A DNA stretch of 64,000 bases from Streptosporangium carneum (GCF_027922005.1 NZ_BSEV01000001.1:25638-89637), one strand, 5' to 3'; counted from the first letter of the stretch, positions 33,685 through 43,658 are shown. Numbers and translations are program-made. The notes: a model not told the origin generated them from the letters alone.

Positions 33685-34242
33685 TCAGCTTGCTCCATAC
33701 ACATGCGGCGCAAGAGTCCCGATGAAGGGAAGATTGCGATATCGCTCTGCGTAGTCGAGGCCATAACCGATCACGAACTCGTTCGGAATGTCGAAACCGA
33801 TGTATTTCACATCGAGCGGCACCTTGACCGCGTCCGGCTTGCGCAGCGCCGCGCAGATCTCCACCGAGGCGGGATTGCGCGACTTCAGGTTGTGCACCAG
33901 CCACGACAGGGTCAGGCCCGAGTCGATGATGTCCTCGACGACCAGCACGTGACGTCCGGCGATGTCGGTGTCCAGGTCCTTGAGCACCCGGACGACGCCG
34001 GAGGACTTGGTGCCCGCCCCGTAGGAGGAGACGGCCATCCAGTCCATCTGGACCGGCACGTGGAGCGCTCTCGCCAGGTCCGCCATGACCATGACCGCGC
34101 CCTTCAGCACGCCCACGATCAGCAGGTCCTTGCCCGCGTAGTCCTCGTCGATCCGGCCCGCGAGCTCCTTGATCTTGGCCTGGAGCTCTTCTTCCGCAAT
34201 CAGGACCCTCGCGAGGTCCTTGCCCATGTCGGCTGCGTCCAC
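33685..34242 (-). CDS. hpt: Hypoxanthine phosphoribosyltransferase
   Basis: The enzyme salvages hypoxanthine and guanine with PRPP. It has 185 residues. The PRPP motif is HVLVVEDIIDSGLTL, and the flexible loop region is MDWMAVSSYGAGTKSSG. The C-terminal DYAERYRNLPFIG is typical. The GTG start (AAGGA nine bases upstream) lies 12 bases after the tilS stop. The order tilS-hpt-ftsH is standard in many bacteria. Confidence 0.96.
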   Translation of the reverse strand: MDAADMGKDLARVLIAEEELQAKIKELAGRIDEDYAGKDLLIVGVLKGAVMVMADLARALHVPVQMDWMAVSSYGAGTKSSGVVRVLKDLDTDIAGRHVLVVEDIIDSGLTLSWLVHNLKSRNPASVEICAALRKPDAVKVPLDVKYIGFDIPNEFVIGYGLDYAERYRNLPFIGTLAPHVYGAS

Positions 34243-34254
34243 CTGGGATTTTCC

Positions 34255-35337
34255 TTACGAGACGGGGCTTGCTGGCTGTCTGGCGAACACCAGGGTGCCA
34301 TACCGCCGGACCACCCCCACCCCCCCGGGGACCTCCACGCGCCGCTGCCCGCGCCACCCCGTGACCAGACGGTCCGCCTGCAGGACGTGCGCGGCGGAGA
34401 GCGCTCCCGGCGGGGCCCCCGCCGCGATCGCCGCCCGGCGCAGCACCCGCAGGCGAACCGCCCTCGGCAGCTCCGCCAGCCCCTGTACGGCCAGCGTCAC
34501 CGCCCCCGCGCCACCGCCGATATCGCTAAGAGCTGAATCGCCGGCCGAGTCACGATCCGAGTCGCGATCCGGGTCGTGAGCCGGGTCCCGGACCACGGCC
34601 TCCGCGTAGGCCGCGTCGGCCCAGCCGTCGAGGGCGTCCGCGTCGTCCCTGCACAGGTCGGCGGTCCTGGCGAGCGCCTCCGCGACGCCGGGACCGAGCT
34701 CCTCCTCCAGGGCCGGCAGCAGCCGCTCACGGACCCTGACCCTGGTGTAGCGGGGGTCGAGGTTGTGCGGGTCGTCCCACGGGCTCAGCCCGAGCCCCTC
34801 GCACGCCGCCACGGTCGTCCGCCTGCCGAGGCCGAGCAGGGGCCGCCGGTAGAGCCCCGCCCTCGCAGGCATCCCCGCCAGCGAGCGCGTCCCGCTCCCC
34901 CTGGCCAGCCTCAGCAGCACGGTCTCCGCCTGGTCGTCCCTGGTGTGCCCGAGGAGCACGGCCGCCGCCCCGAGCCGCCCCGCGGCCTCCGACAGCGCGG
35001 CGTATCTGGCGTCCCTCGCCGCCGCCTCAGGGCCTCCGCCGCCGCCCACGCGGACGCGCAGCGCCTCGGCGGGGACGAGGCCGAGGGCGGGCGCGAGCCG
35101 TACGACCTCGGCGGCCCGCTCGTCCGAGCCCTCCTGCAGGCCGTGGTCGACGGTGAGCAGTCCCGCGTCGAGTCCCGCCCGGGAGGCGACGAAGCCGGTG
35201 GCGGCGGCCAACGCCAGGGAGTCGGCCCCGCCGCTGCAGGCGACCAGCACGAGGGAGCCCGGCGCCAGGTCGTCCAGCGCGAGCCGTACGGCGCGGCGGA
35301 CGTCGGCGACGGCGGGAGGCGGACCCATGCCCGCCAT
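34255..35337 (-). CDS. tilS: tRNA(Ile)-lysidine synthetase
   Basis: The enzyme attaches lysine to C34 of tRNA-Ile(CAU). The PP-loop is [16 protein letters not shown], and [20 protein letters not shown] follows. It has 360 residues. An Asp/Arg repeat ([18 protein letters not shown], near residue 250) is inserted in the C-terminal part and is probably a disordered expansion. The ATG at 35337 has GAGG six bases upstream. It is followed by hpt on the same transcript. Confidence 0.95.
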   Translation of the reverse strand: MAGMGPPPAVADVRRAVRLALDDLAPGSLVLVACSGGADSLALAAATGFVASRAGLDAGLLTVDHGLQEGSDERAAEVVRLAPALGLVPAEALRVRVGGGGGPEAAARDARYAALSEAAGRLGAAAVLLGHTRDDQAETVLLRLARGSGTRSLAGMPARAGLYRRPLLGLGRRTTVAACEGLGLSPWDDPHNLDPRYTRVRVRERLLPALEEELGPGVAEALARTADLCRDDADALDGWADAAYAEAVVRDPAHDPDRDSDRDSAGDSALSDIGGGAGAVTLAVQGLAELPRAVRLRVLRRAAIAAGAPPGALSAAHVLQADRLVTGWRGQRRVEVPGGVGVVRRYGTLVFARQPASPVS

Positions 35338-35488
35338 TGTCGGGCCTCGGACGGCCCGCTCGCGTGCCCGCCCCTCGGGGAGGGGCGGACTCCCCCCGGA
35401 TTCCCCTCGGATTTTCCGAGGGCGCCCCGGCGGGACCCGCCCCCTCAGGGAGCGGGCCAGGCCGTCGGAAGGGGGCGGCCCGCCGGGG

Positions 35489-36583
35489 TCAGCCGGCCGT
35501 GCCGTCGGCCTCGGGGAGGGCGGGCGCGCCGACCACCCTGGCGATCCAGCGCTCGGGACGACTGATCTCCTCCTGGGTCGGAAGGGTCTCCGGGGAGGTC
35601 CAGACCTTGTTGAAGCCGTCCATGCCCACCTGGTCGACGACCGTGCGGACGAAGGTCGACCCCTCGGCGTACTGCTTCATCTTGAGGTCGACGCCGAGCA
35701 GCTTGCGGACTGTGCGGTCGACGCGTGAGCCGCCCTCGCGGCGGCGGTGGAACTTCGCGCGGATGTCGGCGACGGAGGGGACGACCGAGGGGCCGACCGC
35801 GTCCATCACGTAGTCGCCGTGGCCCTCGACCAGGGTCATCACCGCGGTGAGGCGGTCGAGGATCTCCTTCTGCTCCGGAGTCTGGATCGCGTCGATCAGG
35901 TTGCCCTCGCCTCCCCTGACGGCGTCCGCGACCGCGTCGGCGGCCGAGCGGAGCCGGTCGAGGAGCGTGCTCAGGTCCATGTCGGAGACGAGCAGGAACT
36001 CCGTCATCTGGGCGCGGACGTACTCCCTGAGCCAGGGGACGCCGGTGAACTGCACCCGGTGGGTCTCCTCGTGCAGGCAGACCCACAGGCGGAAGTCGCG
36101 CGGGTCGACCTCGAGCTCCTGCTCGGCGTGCACGATGTTGGGCGCGACCAGCGTCAGACGCCCCGTGGCCGCCCTGCCCGAGGGGTCGGGGGGCAGGAAC
36201 AGCTCGTACTGGCCGAGGACGCGGGAGGCGAGGAAGGCCAGCACCGCGCCGACCTCGACCCCGGTGACCCGCGAGCCGACGGCGCTCACGATCGCGGGCG
36301 TCTGGTCCTTGCGCGCCGCCATCCGCTGGGTCAGCGGCTCCAGCACCACCCGGAAGCCCTCGACGTTGGCCTTGATCCAGCCCGGTCTGTCGACGATGGT
36401 CGCGGGCTCGGGCGCGGTGTCGGTGTCGATCCGGGTGAACTCACGGACGTGCCCCTCGGCCACCCGGGACAACCGCCGAAGCTCGGCGACCGCCCTGCGG
36501 GCCTCCTCTCGGCTCACTTGCGGTCCGGGGCGCACCAGGCGCGTTCCGGTCGCGACGGCAAGGTCCCAGTCGATCACCTGCAT
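35489..36583 (-). CDS. Zincin-like DUF2342 protein (putative metalloprotease)
   Basis: The 364-residue protein belongs to DUF2342 (sometimes labelled coenzyme-F420-biosynthesis-associated). The metzincin motif HEETH occurs in [12 protein letters not shown], and a downstream [13 protein letters not shown] supplies the third-ligand Glu typical of zincins. The N-terminus [17 protein letters not shown] and [17 protein letters not shown] are family hallmarks. The ATG at 36583 is preferred over the GTG at 36592. It is encoded between dacB and tilS, its constant place in actinomycetes. The substrate is unknown, and the F420 label rests on co-occurrence only. Confidence 0.88.
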   Translation of the reverse strand: MQVIDWDLAVATGTRLVRPGPQVSREEARRAVAELRRLSRVAEGHVREFTRIDTDTAPEPATIVDRPGWIKANVEGFRVVLEPLTQRMAARKDQTPAIVSAVGSRVTGVEVGAVLAFLASRVLGQYELFLPPDPSGRAATGRLTLVAPNIVHAEQELEVDPRDFRLWVCLHEETHRVQFTGVPWLREYVRAQMTEFLLVSDMDLSTLLDRLRSAADAVADAVRGGEGNLIDAIQTPEQKEILDRLTAVMTLVEGHGDYVMDAVGPSVVPSVADIRAKFHRRREGGSRVDRTVRKLLGVDLKMKQYAEGSTFVRTVVDQVGMDGFNKVWTSPETLPTQEEISRPERWIARVVGAPALPEADGTAG

Positions 36584-36634
36584 ACCGTCCACCGTACGTG
36601 GTATCCGTCCCGCCCGCGCGGTTCGCGCCCCGAA

Positions 36635-38023
36635 TCAGCTGGCCGCGACGATCGCGGCGAGCCTGTCGAGGGCCGCCTCCGCCTTGCCCCAGCCGGGCGG
36701 GACCTTGTCCGCCATGAAGGCGAAGGTGACCAGCCGCCCGCTTCGCGTGGTGGTCAGGCCCGCCAGCGTGTTCACCCCGTCGAGCGTCCCGGTCTTGGCG
36801 CGGACCAGCCCGTGGACGGAGCCGTTCTTGACGAACCTGTGGCCCAGGGTGCCGGTGAAACCGGCGACGGGCATGCCGCTGACGATCGGGTGCAGGCGGG
36901 GGTTCGCCGGGGAGGCCGCCGCCGCGACGAGCCTGGCCAGGGCCACGGGCGCGATGCGGTTCTTCGGCGAGAGGCCGCAGCCGTCGAAGACGCGCACGCC
37001 CTCGGCCGCCTTCAGCCGGGCCAGCACCCGCACGACGGCCGCCGCCGCGCCCTCGAAGGAGGCGGGTTCGCCCTCCTTGATCGCCACCTGCCTGGCCAGG
37101 GCCTCGGTCAGGTCGTTGTCGCTGAGCGTGAGAGCCCGCTCGACCAGCGCGTACATCGGCGCGGAGTCGACCCTGGCGATCTCCTGGGCCCCCGCGGAGG
37201 CCTTCGCGCGGACGGCCTTGGCGGCGGGCTTGGCGACCGCGACGCCGTACTTCGGCAGCAGCGAGACGAACGCGGTGTACGCCGCGCGGGAGGGGTCGGG
37301 AACCCGCTGGTGGCTGCCGGGGGCGACCTTCCCCTCGTCGACCATGAGCGCGGTGACCGGGGCGACGCTGCCCTCGGGGACGTAGCCCGGCTTCCACGTC
37401 GAGGCGGTGCGCGACCCGCTGTAGAGGCTGTCGTCGTAGGCGACCGTCACCCTGGTCGCCCCCGCCGCCTTGAGCGCCTTCGCGGTGCGCATGGCGAGCG
37501 CGGCGAGCGAGGCGGGCCGCGGGTAGACGGGCACGGAGGACGACCTGGCCGTCAGCGTGGGGTCGCCCCCGCCGACCAGGACGATCGAGTTCGGCGCGGA
37601 GCCGCGCACCACGCGGGTGCTGATCCTGGCGTCGGGCCCCAGGGAGGCCAGCGCGGCGACCGAGGTGGCGACCTTGGTGGTCGAGGCCGGGGTGATGCCC
37701 CTCTCCGCGCCGCTGCCGTACAGGACGGCGCCCGTCTCGGCGTCGACGACCGCGGCGCCGACGCTGTCGCCCAGCGCGGGGTCCCCCAGCGCCTCGGTGA
37801 GCCGCCCGGCCAAAGTACCCTTGGCAGGGAGAGGTCCGTTCCCCCCCGCGGCCAGCACCGGACCCGCGGTGATGACCGGGACGGGAGGCGGCTCAGCCGA
37901 AGCGACCGGTGCGGGCGCCTTCTCGGTCAGCACATCGCTGGTGAGCAGGTGGGCGCCGGCCGCGACGACGAACAGTTGCAGCAAGACGAGAGTGACCAAG
38001 GCCACCCCCCGCTCGCGCCGCAT
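36635..38023 (-). CDS. dacB: D-alanyl-D-alanine carboxypeptidase/endopeptidase, PBP4 (S13) family
   Basis: This 462-residue exported penicillin-binding protein trims or cleaves peptidoglycan stem peptides. A single hydrophobic segment (about 6-26) serves as signal or anchor. Active-site motifs appear in order: SxxK in PASTTKVATSVAAL, SxN in LSDNDLTEALAR and KTG in RAKTGTLDGVNTLAG. The long insertion between the first two is typical of class C/S13 enzymes. It starts at the ATG 38023 in a 100-base divergent promoter region shared with ppa. Confidence 0.95.
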   Translation of the reverse strand: MRRERGVALVTLVLLQLFVVAAGAHLLTSDVLTEKAPAPVASAEPPPVPVITAGPVLAAGGNGPLPAKGTLAGRLTEALGDPALGDSVGAAVVDAETGAVLYGSGAERGITPASTTKVATSVAALASLGPDARISTRVVRGSAPNSIVLVGGGDPTLTARSSSVPVYPRPASLAALAMRTAKALKAAGATRVTVAYDDSLYSGSRTASTWKPGYVPEGSVAPVTALMVDEGKVAPGSHQRVPDPSRAAYTAFVSLLPKYGVAVAKPAAKAVRAKASAGAQEIARVDSAPMYALVERALTLSDNDLTEALARQVAIKEGEPASFEGAAAAVVRVLARLKAAEGVRVFDGCGLSPKNRIAPVALARLVAAAASPANPRLHPIVSGMPVAGFTGTLGHRFVKNGSVHGLVRAKTGTLDGVNTLAGLTTTRSGRLVTFAFMADKVPPGWGKAEAALDRLAAIVAAS

Positions 38024-38125
38024 TATGTCGCCGACCTTTCATGAATCTGTACCCAACAGCCATTACGCCTACGAGACACTAACGCCCATCCGGGGGTGCC
38101 CGGGGGCTTGAGCGGAGGAACAGCG

Positions 38126-38623
38126 GTGGAGTTCGACGTTCTCGTTGAGATTCCCAAGGGGCAACGGAACAAGTACGAGGTGGACCACGAGTCCGGGCGG
38201 ATCAGGCTCGACAGAATGCTCTTCACCTCCACGCAGTACCCCGCCGACTACGGCTTCATCGAGGACACCCTCGGCGAGGACGGAGACCCCCTCGACGCTC
38301 TGGTGCTGCTTCAGGAGCCGACTTTCCCCGGTTGTCTGATCAAGTGCCGTGCGGTCGGGATGTTCCGCATGACGGACGAGAAGGGCGGCGACGACAAGGT
38401 CCTGTGCGTCCCGGCGACCGACCCGCGGATGGAGCACATCCGCGACATCCACCACGTGGCCGAGTTCGACCGCCTGGAGATCCAGCACTTCTTCGAGGTC
38501 TACAAGGACCTGGAGCCCGGCAAGTCCGTCGAGGGCGCCAACTGGGTCGGGCGCGTCGAGGCCGAGGAGGAGATCAGCCGCTCCATCAAGCGCGCCGAGG
38601 AGGCCGAGGGCCACGGGCACTGA
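38126..38623 (+). CDS. ppa: Inorganic pyrophosphatase
   Basis: The soluble family I enzyme hydrolyses pyrophosphate and drives biosynthetic reactions. It has 165 residues from the GTG at 38126, with GGAGG eight bases before. Conserved metal-site sequences are present: [34 protein letters not shown] and [14 protein letters not shown]. It is divergent from dacB, as is usual in actinomycetes. Confidence 0.97.
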   Translation: MEFDVLVEIPKGQRNKYEVDHESGRIRLDRMLFTSTQYPADYGFIEDTLGEDGDPLDALVLLQEPTFPGCLIKCRAVGMFRMTDEKGGDDKVLCVPATDPRMEHIRDIHHVAEFDRLEIQHFFEVYKDLEPGKSVEGANWVGRVEAEEEISRSIKRAEEAEGHGH

Positions 38624-38645
38624 TCCTGCCGTCACGCGGGACTGA

Positions 38646-38697
38646 GCCCCGGTCACCGGGCGGGGCCGCGCCCTGACCGTCACACCGGGCGGGGCCG
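38646..38697. terminator. Hairpin and short direct repeat between ppa and NlpC/P60 gene
   Basis: GCCCCG and CGGGGC (38646-38666) form a stem with a 9-base loop. The sequence CACCGGGCGGGGCCG occurs twice (38654 and 38683). The convergent position suggests a bidirectional terminator, but no T run is present. Confidence 0.45.
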
Positions 38698-38703
38698 TGG
38701 CCG

Positions 38704-39912
38704 TCAGGCGGGACGGGTCGCGCCGATGAGGTCCTTGCGCCACATCGGCGCGACCCGGACGACGTCCCCGGTCTGCGGGGCGTGCACCATCATGCCCCTG
38801 CCGATGTAGATCCCCACGTGCCGGATGTCGGCGGGCTTGCGGGTGCGGCGGCCGAAGAACAGCAGGTCGCCCCGGTGCAGCTGGTCGAGTGGCACGTGCT
38901 GGCCCGAGGTCCACTGGGTGCCCGTCCAGTGGTCCATCTTGACCCCGACCCGCGCCCACGCCTGCATGGTCAGCCCCGAGCAGTCGTAACCCGCGGGCCC
39001 CGCGCTGGCCCACACGTACGGCTTGTCGATCTGGGTCAGCGCCCAGTCCGCGACGATGTCGCCTCGCGCCGCCGTCGAGGGGCTCGTGACCGTCTGGGGC
39101 AGGCTCGGCTCCTGCCCGTCGCGGGCCGCGGCGTCACGCGCGCCGGGCCGCGCCGTCGCGGCGGCCTTGCGTTTTCCGTGCCTCGCGCGCGCCCTGACGC
39201 CCCTGGTCTTCCCACTGACCGCCTCCCGCTCCCGGGCCAGCCGGTCCGCGGTGGCCCTCGCCGCGTCCGCCTCCTGCCTGAGCTGGGCGTGCTCCCTTTC
39301 GAGCCGCCGGACCTCGGCGACCTGCCTGACCACGACCCGGTCCGCCCTCGCCGCGACCGCCCCTCTCAGGTCGCCGTAAGCGCTCAGGTCGGCGTAGGGG
39401 CCGGGGACGCGGTGGGCGTCCGCGGAGTCGTACGGCCTCGGGTCGTCGTACGGGCTCAGGACGTCGTAGGTGTTCAGGGCGTCGTAGGTGTCCAGATCCG
39501 CGTACGGGCCGGGGGCGTCGTACGCGCCCGGATCCGCGTACGGGTTCGGGGCCTCGTAAGGGTCCAGGTCCGCGTACGAGCTCGAATCCCCGTAGGGCCC
39601 CGGGTCGCCGTAGAGGCTCGAATCGCCGTAGGGGCTCGGGTCGCCGTACGAGACGGTCCTCGTCGTGACGCCGTCCGCCTGCCCGGAGGTCAGTCCCCGC
39701 AGCTGGATCCGCGCCATGGTGAGCAGGGTCGCCACGACGCCCAGCTGTTTACTTCGTTCCACGGCTTTGGAACGCGCCTCCGCGACCTCACGGGCCGACG
39801 GCCCGTTGCGGGGCTGGGCCTGGGCGGGAAGGCCGACGCCCACGACCAGACAACAGGCCAGCCCCGACACCAGGGCGACGGCGCGGCCGTGCTTTCCGTT
39901 CACGAAGTGCAT
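38704..39912 (-). CDS. Secreted NlpC/P60 protein with Tyr-Asp hexapeptide repeats
   Basis: The 402-residue protein has a signal peptide (about 1-33), a helical stretch (40-75), a 16-unit hexapeptide repeat region (residues 89-181), a coiled coil (186-232), a basic Arg/Lys/Ala-rich linker (233-260) and an NlpC/P60 domain (283-400). The catalytic residues are Cys311 in YDCSGL, His365 in RHVGIYIG and His377 in VHAPQTGD. It should cleave peptidoglycan outside the cell. GAGGTGG precedes the ATG by five bases. The Tyr-every-six-residues region is unusual and may bind wall polymers or form a spacer. Unlike the first NlpC/P60 gene, no c-di-AMP riboswitch precedes it. Confidence 0.88.
   Translation of the reverse strand: MHFVNGKHGRAVALVSGLACCLVVGVGLPAQAQPRNGPSAREVAEARSKAVERSKQLGVVATLLTMARIQLRGLTSGQADGVTTRTVSYGDPSPYGDSSLYGDPGPYGDSSSYADLDPYEAPNPYADPGAYDAPGPYADLDTYDALNTYDVLSPYDDPRPYDSADAHRVPGPYADLSAYGDLRGAVAARADRVVVRQVAEVRRLEREHAQLRQEADAARATADRLAREREAVSGKTRGVRARARHGKRKAAATARPGARDAAARDGQEPSLPQTVTSPSTAARGDIVADWALTQIDKPYVWASAGPAGYDCSGLTMQAWARVGVKMDHWTGTQWTSGQHVPLDQLHRGDLLFFGRRTRKPADIRHVGIYIGRGMMVHAPQTGDVVRVAPMWRKDLIGATRPA
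39370..39650 (-). repeat. 18-bp imperfect tandem repeat coding xDxxxY hexapeptides
   Basis: The frame codes about 16 hexapeptides with Tyr every sixth residue, such as GDPSPY, GDSSLY, GDPGPY, ADLDPY, EAPNPY and DALNTY. One Tyr (residue 167) is replaced by His. Most units differ by point changes, so this is an older expansion than the 153-bp repeat at the left edge. Confidence 0.8.
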
Positions 39913-40458
39913 ATGTCCACCTCTTCAATCAGTGCGTACTGAATCGGCGCGTATCACTATGTGTCACTGCATGACAACCCGCTTAGCCCAAGATTCCCAC
40001 TAGTCACTCTTCGCACACATGAACCTCACATAATGTGATCAGGGCTGTTCGGGGTGGGTTTCAGGGCGCGGGCGACCGCGACGGGGCCCGCGAGGAGCCC
40101 AACAAAGGGAAAAGGTGTTTTCGGGTCGGGTGCGCCTGGAGTTTCCCGGGGGAAGCATTCGTCCGCACGCCGGACCGCGGCCGTCGACACGCCTCGGCCC
40201 ACCGGTCGACCGCGCTTCGAATCGCGCGCGCCCACGTCACGGAAAAGCCTGGAAAAGGCATGGAGAAATTCAGGTAAAAGGTCGTTCGAAACGCCGGAGT
40301 CGATCTCGAAGAATGGCCGTCCGCCGCCCTGTCGCATCGGACGGTTCGCCGTCGGACTCCGGGGGAAACCGGCCGGGTGAATGCCGGACGGACGCGACCC
40401 CGCGGGAGGGGCGGGGCTCCCGCGAAGAGCGCGGCTCGCCGGAGAGCGAGGGGTCAGG
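39913..40458. other. Gene-free spacer with an AT-rich promoter part and palindrome
   Basis: Bases 39930-40040 are less GC-rich and should carry the promoter of the NlpC/P60 gene. TCACAT-A-ATGTGA (40026-40038) is a perfect palindrome. From 40040 to 40458 several short frames exist on both strands, but none has a ribosome site plus a recognisable protein. I call no gene there. Confidence 0.45.
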
Positions 40459-41259
40459 TCACGGCCGGGCGTCCCCCGCGGTCATCCCCTGCCTGCCCCT
40501 GTCCTTGGCGAACGAGGCCGTCGTCGGCTTGACCGTGTGCGTCGGGACGCTGCCGCCCATGGCCAGCTGCTCGTAGGGGCGGCTGCTGGAACCCCAGGTG
40601 CGCGCCGCCAGCTCGGTCTTCGCGATCTTCCTGGTGTCCGCGACGCTCTCGATGTGCATGACGAAACGGCGGGCGGCGGCCGGGCCGACGTCGTCGACGA
40701 ACGTGCTGCTGCCGCCGAGCAGCCTGCCGTCCTTGTCGCGCAGGAGCGCGGTGACCGCCAGGCTGCCCGCGGGCAGCCGGTAGGGCGTGCCGACGTACCC
40801 GACGACCAGGTAGCCGTCCTCCCTGCGCGCGGTCATCACGTCGGAGATGGGGAACGGCTTGAAGGCCGAGACGATCCGGCCCGCCAGCCGCCACTCGGCC
40901 GGACGGTAGTCGATGCTCACCCGGGAGGGCTTCTCCGCGGCGACCACCTCACCGCTGAAGGGCAGCGAGCCCGCGGGCGGCACGGCGTCCAGCGGCTGTT
41001 CGAGGCGGACGACCTCCTTGCCCGCGGCGTCCTTGGCGATCACTGTGGCCACCACGTTCTCGCCGAAGTGCCACGGGTTGCTGTTGGTGAGCACCCCGGC
41101 CCAGTTCACCACGTACCCCCCGTCCTTCTTGACGACGGACGAGACCTGCTCCTTGACCGTGAGCGGCCGGAGCGAAGTTGCCTGCGGCTCCTCGGAGGAG
41201 GAGCATCCGGCCAGGAGCAGCAGGGCGAGAGCGCCGACGATTCGGGTACTGTGCGTCAC
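40459..41259 (-). CDS. Lipoprotein of unknown function, FxLYD-like
   Basis: The 266-residue protein begins with a signal peptide and lipobox LLLLAGC, so it should be anchored to the outer membrane face. The mature part contains two similar beta-sandwich-like halves. The first has GYVVNWAGVLTNSNPWHFGENVVATVIAKDAAGKEV. The second has DGYLVVGYVGTPYRLPAGSLAVTALLRDKDGRLLGG. This internal duplication recalls FxLYD domains of surface proteins. No enzyme motif is seen. It stands alone, with 115 bases to the ABC-F gene. Confidence 0.7.
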   Translation of the reverse strand: MTHSTRIVGALALLLLAGCSSSEEPQATSLRPLTVKEQVSSVVKKDGGYVVNWAGVLTNSNPWHFGENVVATVIAKDAAGKEVVRLEQPLDAVPPAGSLPFSGEVVAAEKPSRVSIDYRPAEWRLAGRIVSAFKPFPISDVMTARREDGYLVVGYVGTPYRLPAGSLAVTALLRDKDGRLLGGSSTFVDDVGPAAARRFVMHIESVADTRKIAKTELAARTWGSSSRPYEQLAMGGSVPTHTVKPTTASFAKDRGRQGMTAGDARP

Positions 41260-41374
41260 CTAGTCGTCATAACCCGTGAAGATGTCGTTCTCCACCAGAC
41301 GCGCGCCACTTGGGCGAATTCTTTAACTCCATGCTCCACGGCGGGTTCCGCACTCCGCTTCCCCCGCCGCTCCT

Positions 41375-42985
41375 TCACCGCCTGCGGACCACCCGCGTCT
41401 CGTCCCACACGGGTTCGGGCGACTCGTACACCATGCCGTCGGAACCGAAGACCAGGTAGCGGTCGAAGTCGTCGGCGAACCAGCGGTCGTGGGTGACCGC
41501 GACCACGGTCCCGTCGAAGGCGTTCAGTCCCTCCTGGAGCGCCTCCGCGCTGGCCAGGTCGAGGTTGTCCGTCGGCTCGTCCAGCAGGAGCAGGGTGGTG
41601 CCGGACAGTTCGAGCAGCAGGATCTGCAGGCGCGCCTGCTGCCCGCCGGACAGCGTCTCGAACCGCTGCTCGGCGATGCTCCCGGCCAGCTCGTAGCGCG
41701 ACAGCGCCTTCATCGCCTCGTTCTTCAGCCTGGCGTGCTCGGTCATGACGATCTCGCAGGGCGTCCTGCCGACGAGTTCGGGGCGCGCGTGGGTCTGCGC
41801 GAAGTGGCCGGGGACGACGCGGGAGCCGAGCCTGGCCACGCCGGTGTGCCGGACGTCCTCCCCGGCGACCAGGCGCAGGAAGTGTGACTTTCCCGAGCCG
41901 TTCGAGCCGAGCACCGCGATCCGCTCGCCGTACCAGATCTCCAGGTCGAACGGCTTCATCAGCCCGGTCAGCTCCAGCCCCTCGCAGATCACCGCGCGTT
42001 TGGCGGTCCTGCCGCCGCGCAGGCGCATGCTGATGAGCTGGTCCCTCGGCGCCGCCTCCGGCGGCCCCGCCTCCTCGAACCTGCGCAGTCGTGTCTGGGC
42101 CGAGTGGTAGGCGGCGGCCATGGTGTCCATGTACTTCGCCTTCTGGCCGAGCATGACGACCAGGCGCTTGAGCTTGGCGTGCTCCTCGTCCCAGCGTTTC
42201 CTCAGCTCGTCGAGGCGCTCGTTGCGTTCCTTGCGGGCCTGGGCGTAGGTGCCGAACCCGCCGCCGTGGACCCAGACGTTGCCGGACTCGACGGTGACGA
42301 TCCGGTCGGCCGCGTTGGCCAGGAGCCGCCGGTCGTGGCTGACCAGCACCACCGTCTTCGGCGTCTCGCGGAGCGCCTGCTCGAGCCAGATCTTGCCGGG
42401 CACGTCCAGGTAGTTGTCCGGCTCGTCGAGCAGCAGCGTCTGGTCGGGGCCGCGCAGCAGCGCCTCGAGCACCAGCCGTTTCTGCTCGCCGCCCGACAGC
42501 GTGTTGACCTCGCGGTACTTGCACCTGTCGTACGGCACGCCGAGGGCCGCCATCGTGCAGGTGTCCCAGAGGACCTCGATGTCGTAGCCGCCCGCGTCGC
42601 TGTAGTCCGTGATGGCCTGCGCGTAGCGCATCTGGGCCTTCTCGTCCTCGCGCTCCATCATCACGAGCTCGGCCGTCTCCAGCCGCTCCGCCGCCTCCCG
42701 CACCCGCTGGGGGGCGACGCTGACCAGCAGGTCGTGCACGGTCCGCCCGTCACGGATGCTGCCGATGAACTGGCGCATGATCCCCAGGCCGCCGGAGCTG
42801 GCGACGCTTCCCTCGACCGGCTGCAGGTCTCCCGCGATCAGCCGCATCAGCGTCGTCTTGCCCGCGCCGTTCGGGCCGACGAGCGCCGCCTTGACCCCTT
42901 CGCCGACGCGGAAGGAGACGTCGTCCAGCAACGGCCGTCCGTCCGGCAGAACGTACGTCAGATGGCCGACCTCGACGTGCCCCAC
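41375..42985 (-). CDS. ABC-F family ATPase (ribosome-associated)
   Basis: The 536-residue soluble protein has two ABC domains and no membrane part. Domain 1 has Walker A GPNGAGKTTL, signature LSGGEQKRL and Walker B TLLLDEPDNYLD. Domain 2 has GSNGSGKSHF, LSGGQQARL and TLLLLDEPTDNLD. A charged linker (about 240-320) separates them. ABC-F proteins act on the ribosome as translation factors or give resistance to ribosome-targeting drugs. The short linker does not clearly point to a resistance type. It has no operon partners. Confidence 0.92.
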   Translation of the reverse strand: MGHVEVGHLTYVLPDGRPLLDDVSFRVGEGVKAALVGPNGAGKTTLMRLIAGDLQPVEGSVASSGGLGIMRQFIGSIRDGRTVHDLLVSVAPQRVREAAERLETAELVMMEREDEKAQMRYAQAITDYSDAGGYDIEVLWDTCTMAALGVPYDRCKYREVNTLSGGEQKRLVLEALLRGPDQTLLLDEPDNYLDVPGKIWLEQALRETPKTVVLVSHDRRLLANAADRIVTVESGNVWVHGGGFGTYAQARKERNERLDELRKRWDEEHAKLKRLVVMLGQKAKYMDTMAAAYHSAQTRLRRFEEAGPPEAAPRDQLISMRLRGGRTAKRAVICEGLELTGLMKPFDLEIWYGERIAVLGSNGSGKSHFLRLVAGEDVRHTGVARLGSRVVPGHFAQTHARPELVGRTPCEIVMTEHARLKNEAMKALSRYELAGSIAEQRFETLSGGQQARLQILLLELSGTTLLLLDEPTDNLDLASAEALQEGLNAFDGTVVAVTHDRWFADDFDRYLVFGSDGMVYESPEPVWDETRVVRRR

Positions 42986-43098
42986 GCAAACCCCTCCTCA
43001 GGTACTCGCGCAGGGTATCCGCAGGGGCGAGCCGGGCGCATGTCATTAACCGGCCGGCCGGCCCGCACGGGCGGTCGGGCGATCGGCGGATCAGGCCC

Positions 43099-43395
43099 TC
43101 AGAGGTCCTCGTCCCGGATGACGTCGAGGTCCATGAACCGGGGAGGTCCGTCGCACAGGTCCCGCATGCGCCGGGCCAGCGCGTCGGTCTCCGGCATGCT
43201 GCTGTTGCGCATCGCCTCCTCGTACGACGGGAACTCGACAATGGCGACGTAGTGGTTGGGGCGTGTGTGGTCGCGAGTGAGGGTGGTGTGCGTGACCGTG
43301 CGGTCGTTCTCGGTCGAGTCACGCCAGTCGTCCATCACTCGCTGGATGTCCTGCTCGTGGGTGGTGTCGAACTCGATGACCTGTACGAAGCTCAT
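43099..43395 (-). CDS. Small ferredoxin-like-fold protein, 98 residues
   Basis: The protein MSFVQVIEFDTTHEQDIQRV... has the pattern of a dimeric alpha-beta barrel (Dabb/ABM-like): an N-terminal strand, a helix with DWRDSTENDRTV, then HYVAIVEFPSYEEAM. No catalytic residues can be named. A purine-rich GGAGGGGAGG lies about five bases before the start and is a strong ribosome site. It is monocistronic by position. Confidence 0.7.
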   Translation of the reverse strand: MSFVQVIEFDTTHEQDIQRVMDDWRDSTENDRTVTHTTLTRDHTRPNHYVAIVEFPSYEEAMRNSSMPETDALARRMRDLCDGPPRFMDLDVIRDEDL

Positions 43396-43658
43396 GGGAT
43401 CCTCCCCTCCTCGTACTCGCTACTCATCGACTCCATCTCCCGTCCGCGGGCCCGGGCAAGCACGGTTGGGTCAAAACGCATCCGTCTTTCCATGACCCGC
43501 CCTCGCGGCGCCCGGCTCGGCCCCCGCGGTGACGATCGACCCGCCGAGCCGGACGCCCGCCGCCCCGGGCGGTCAGGGTCCGGCCGGCGCGGTGCCCGGC
43601 GGACGCCGGCGGTCACCCCACCGGCGGTTCGCGACGGGACCGGCGACCGGCGGCGGGT

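Noticed and set aside
40026-40038. CRP-type binding site in the TCACATAATGTGA palindrome
   Set aside because: CRP sites read TGTGA-N6-TCACA; here the halves are in the opposite order, so I keep it only as an unassigned palindrome.
40026-40337. Small reading frames on both strands in the 39913-40458 spacer
   Set aside because: None has a ribosome site with a recognisable product, and they overlap each other on opposite strands.
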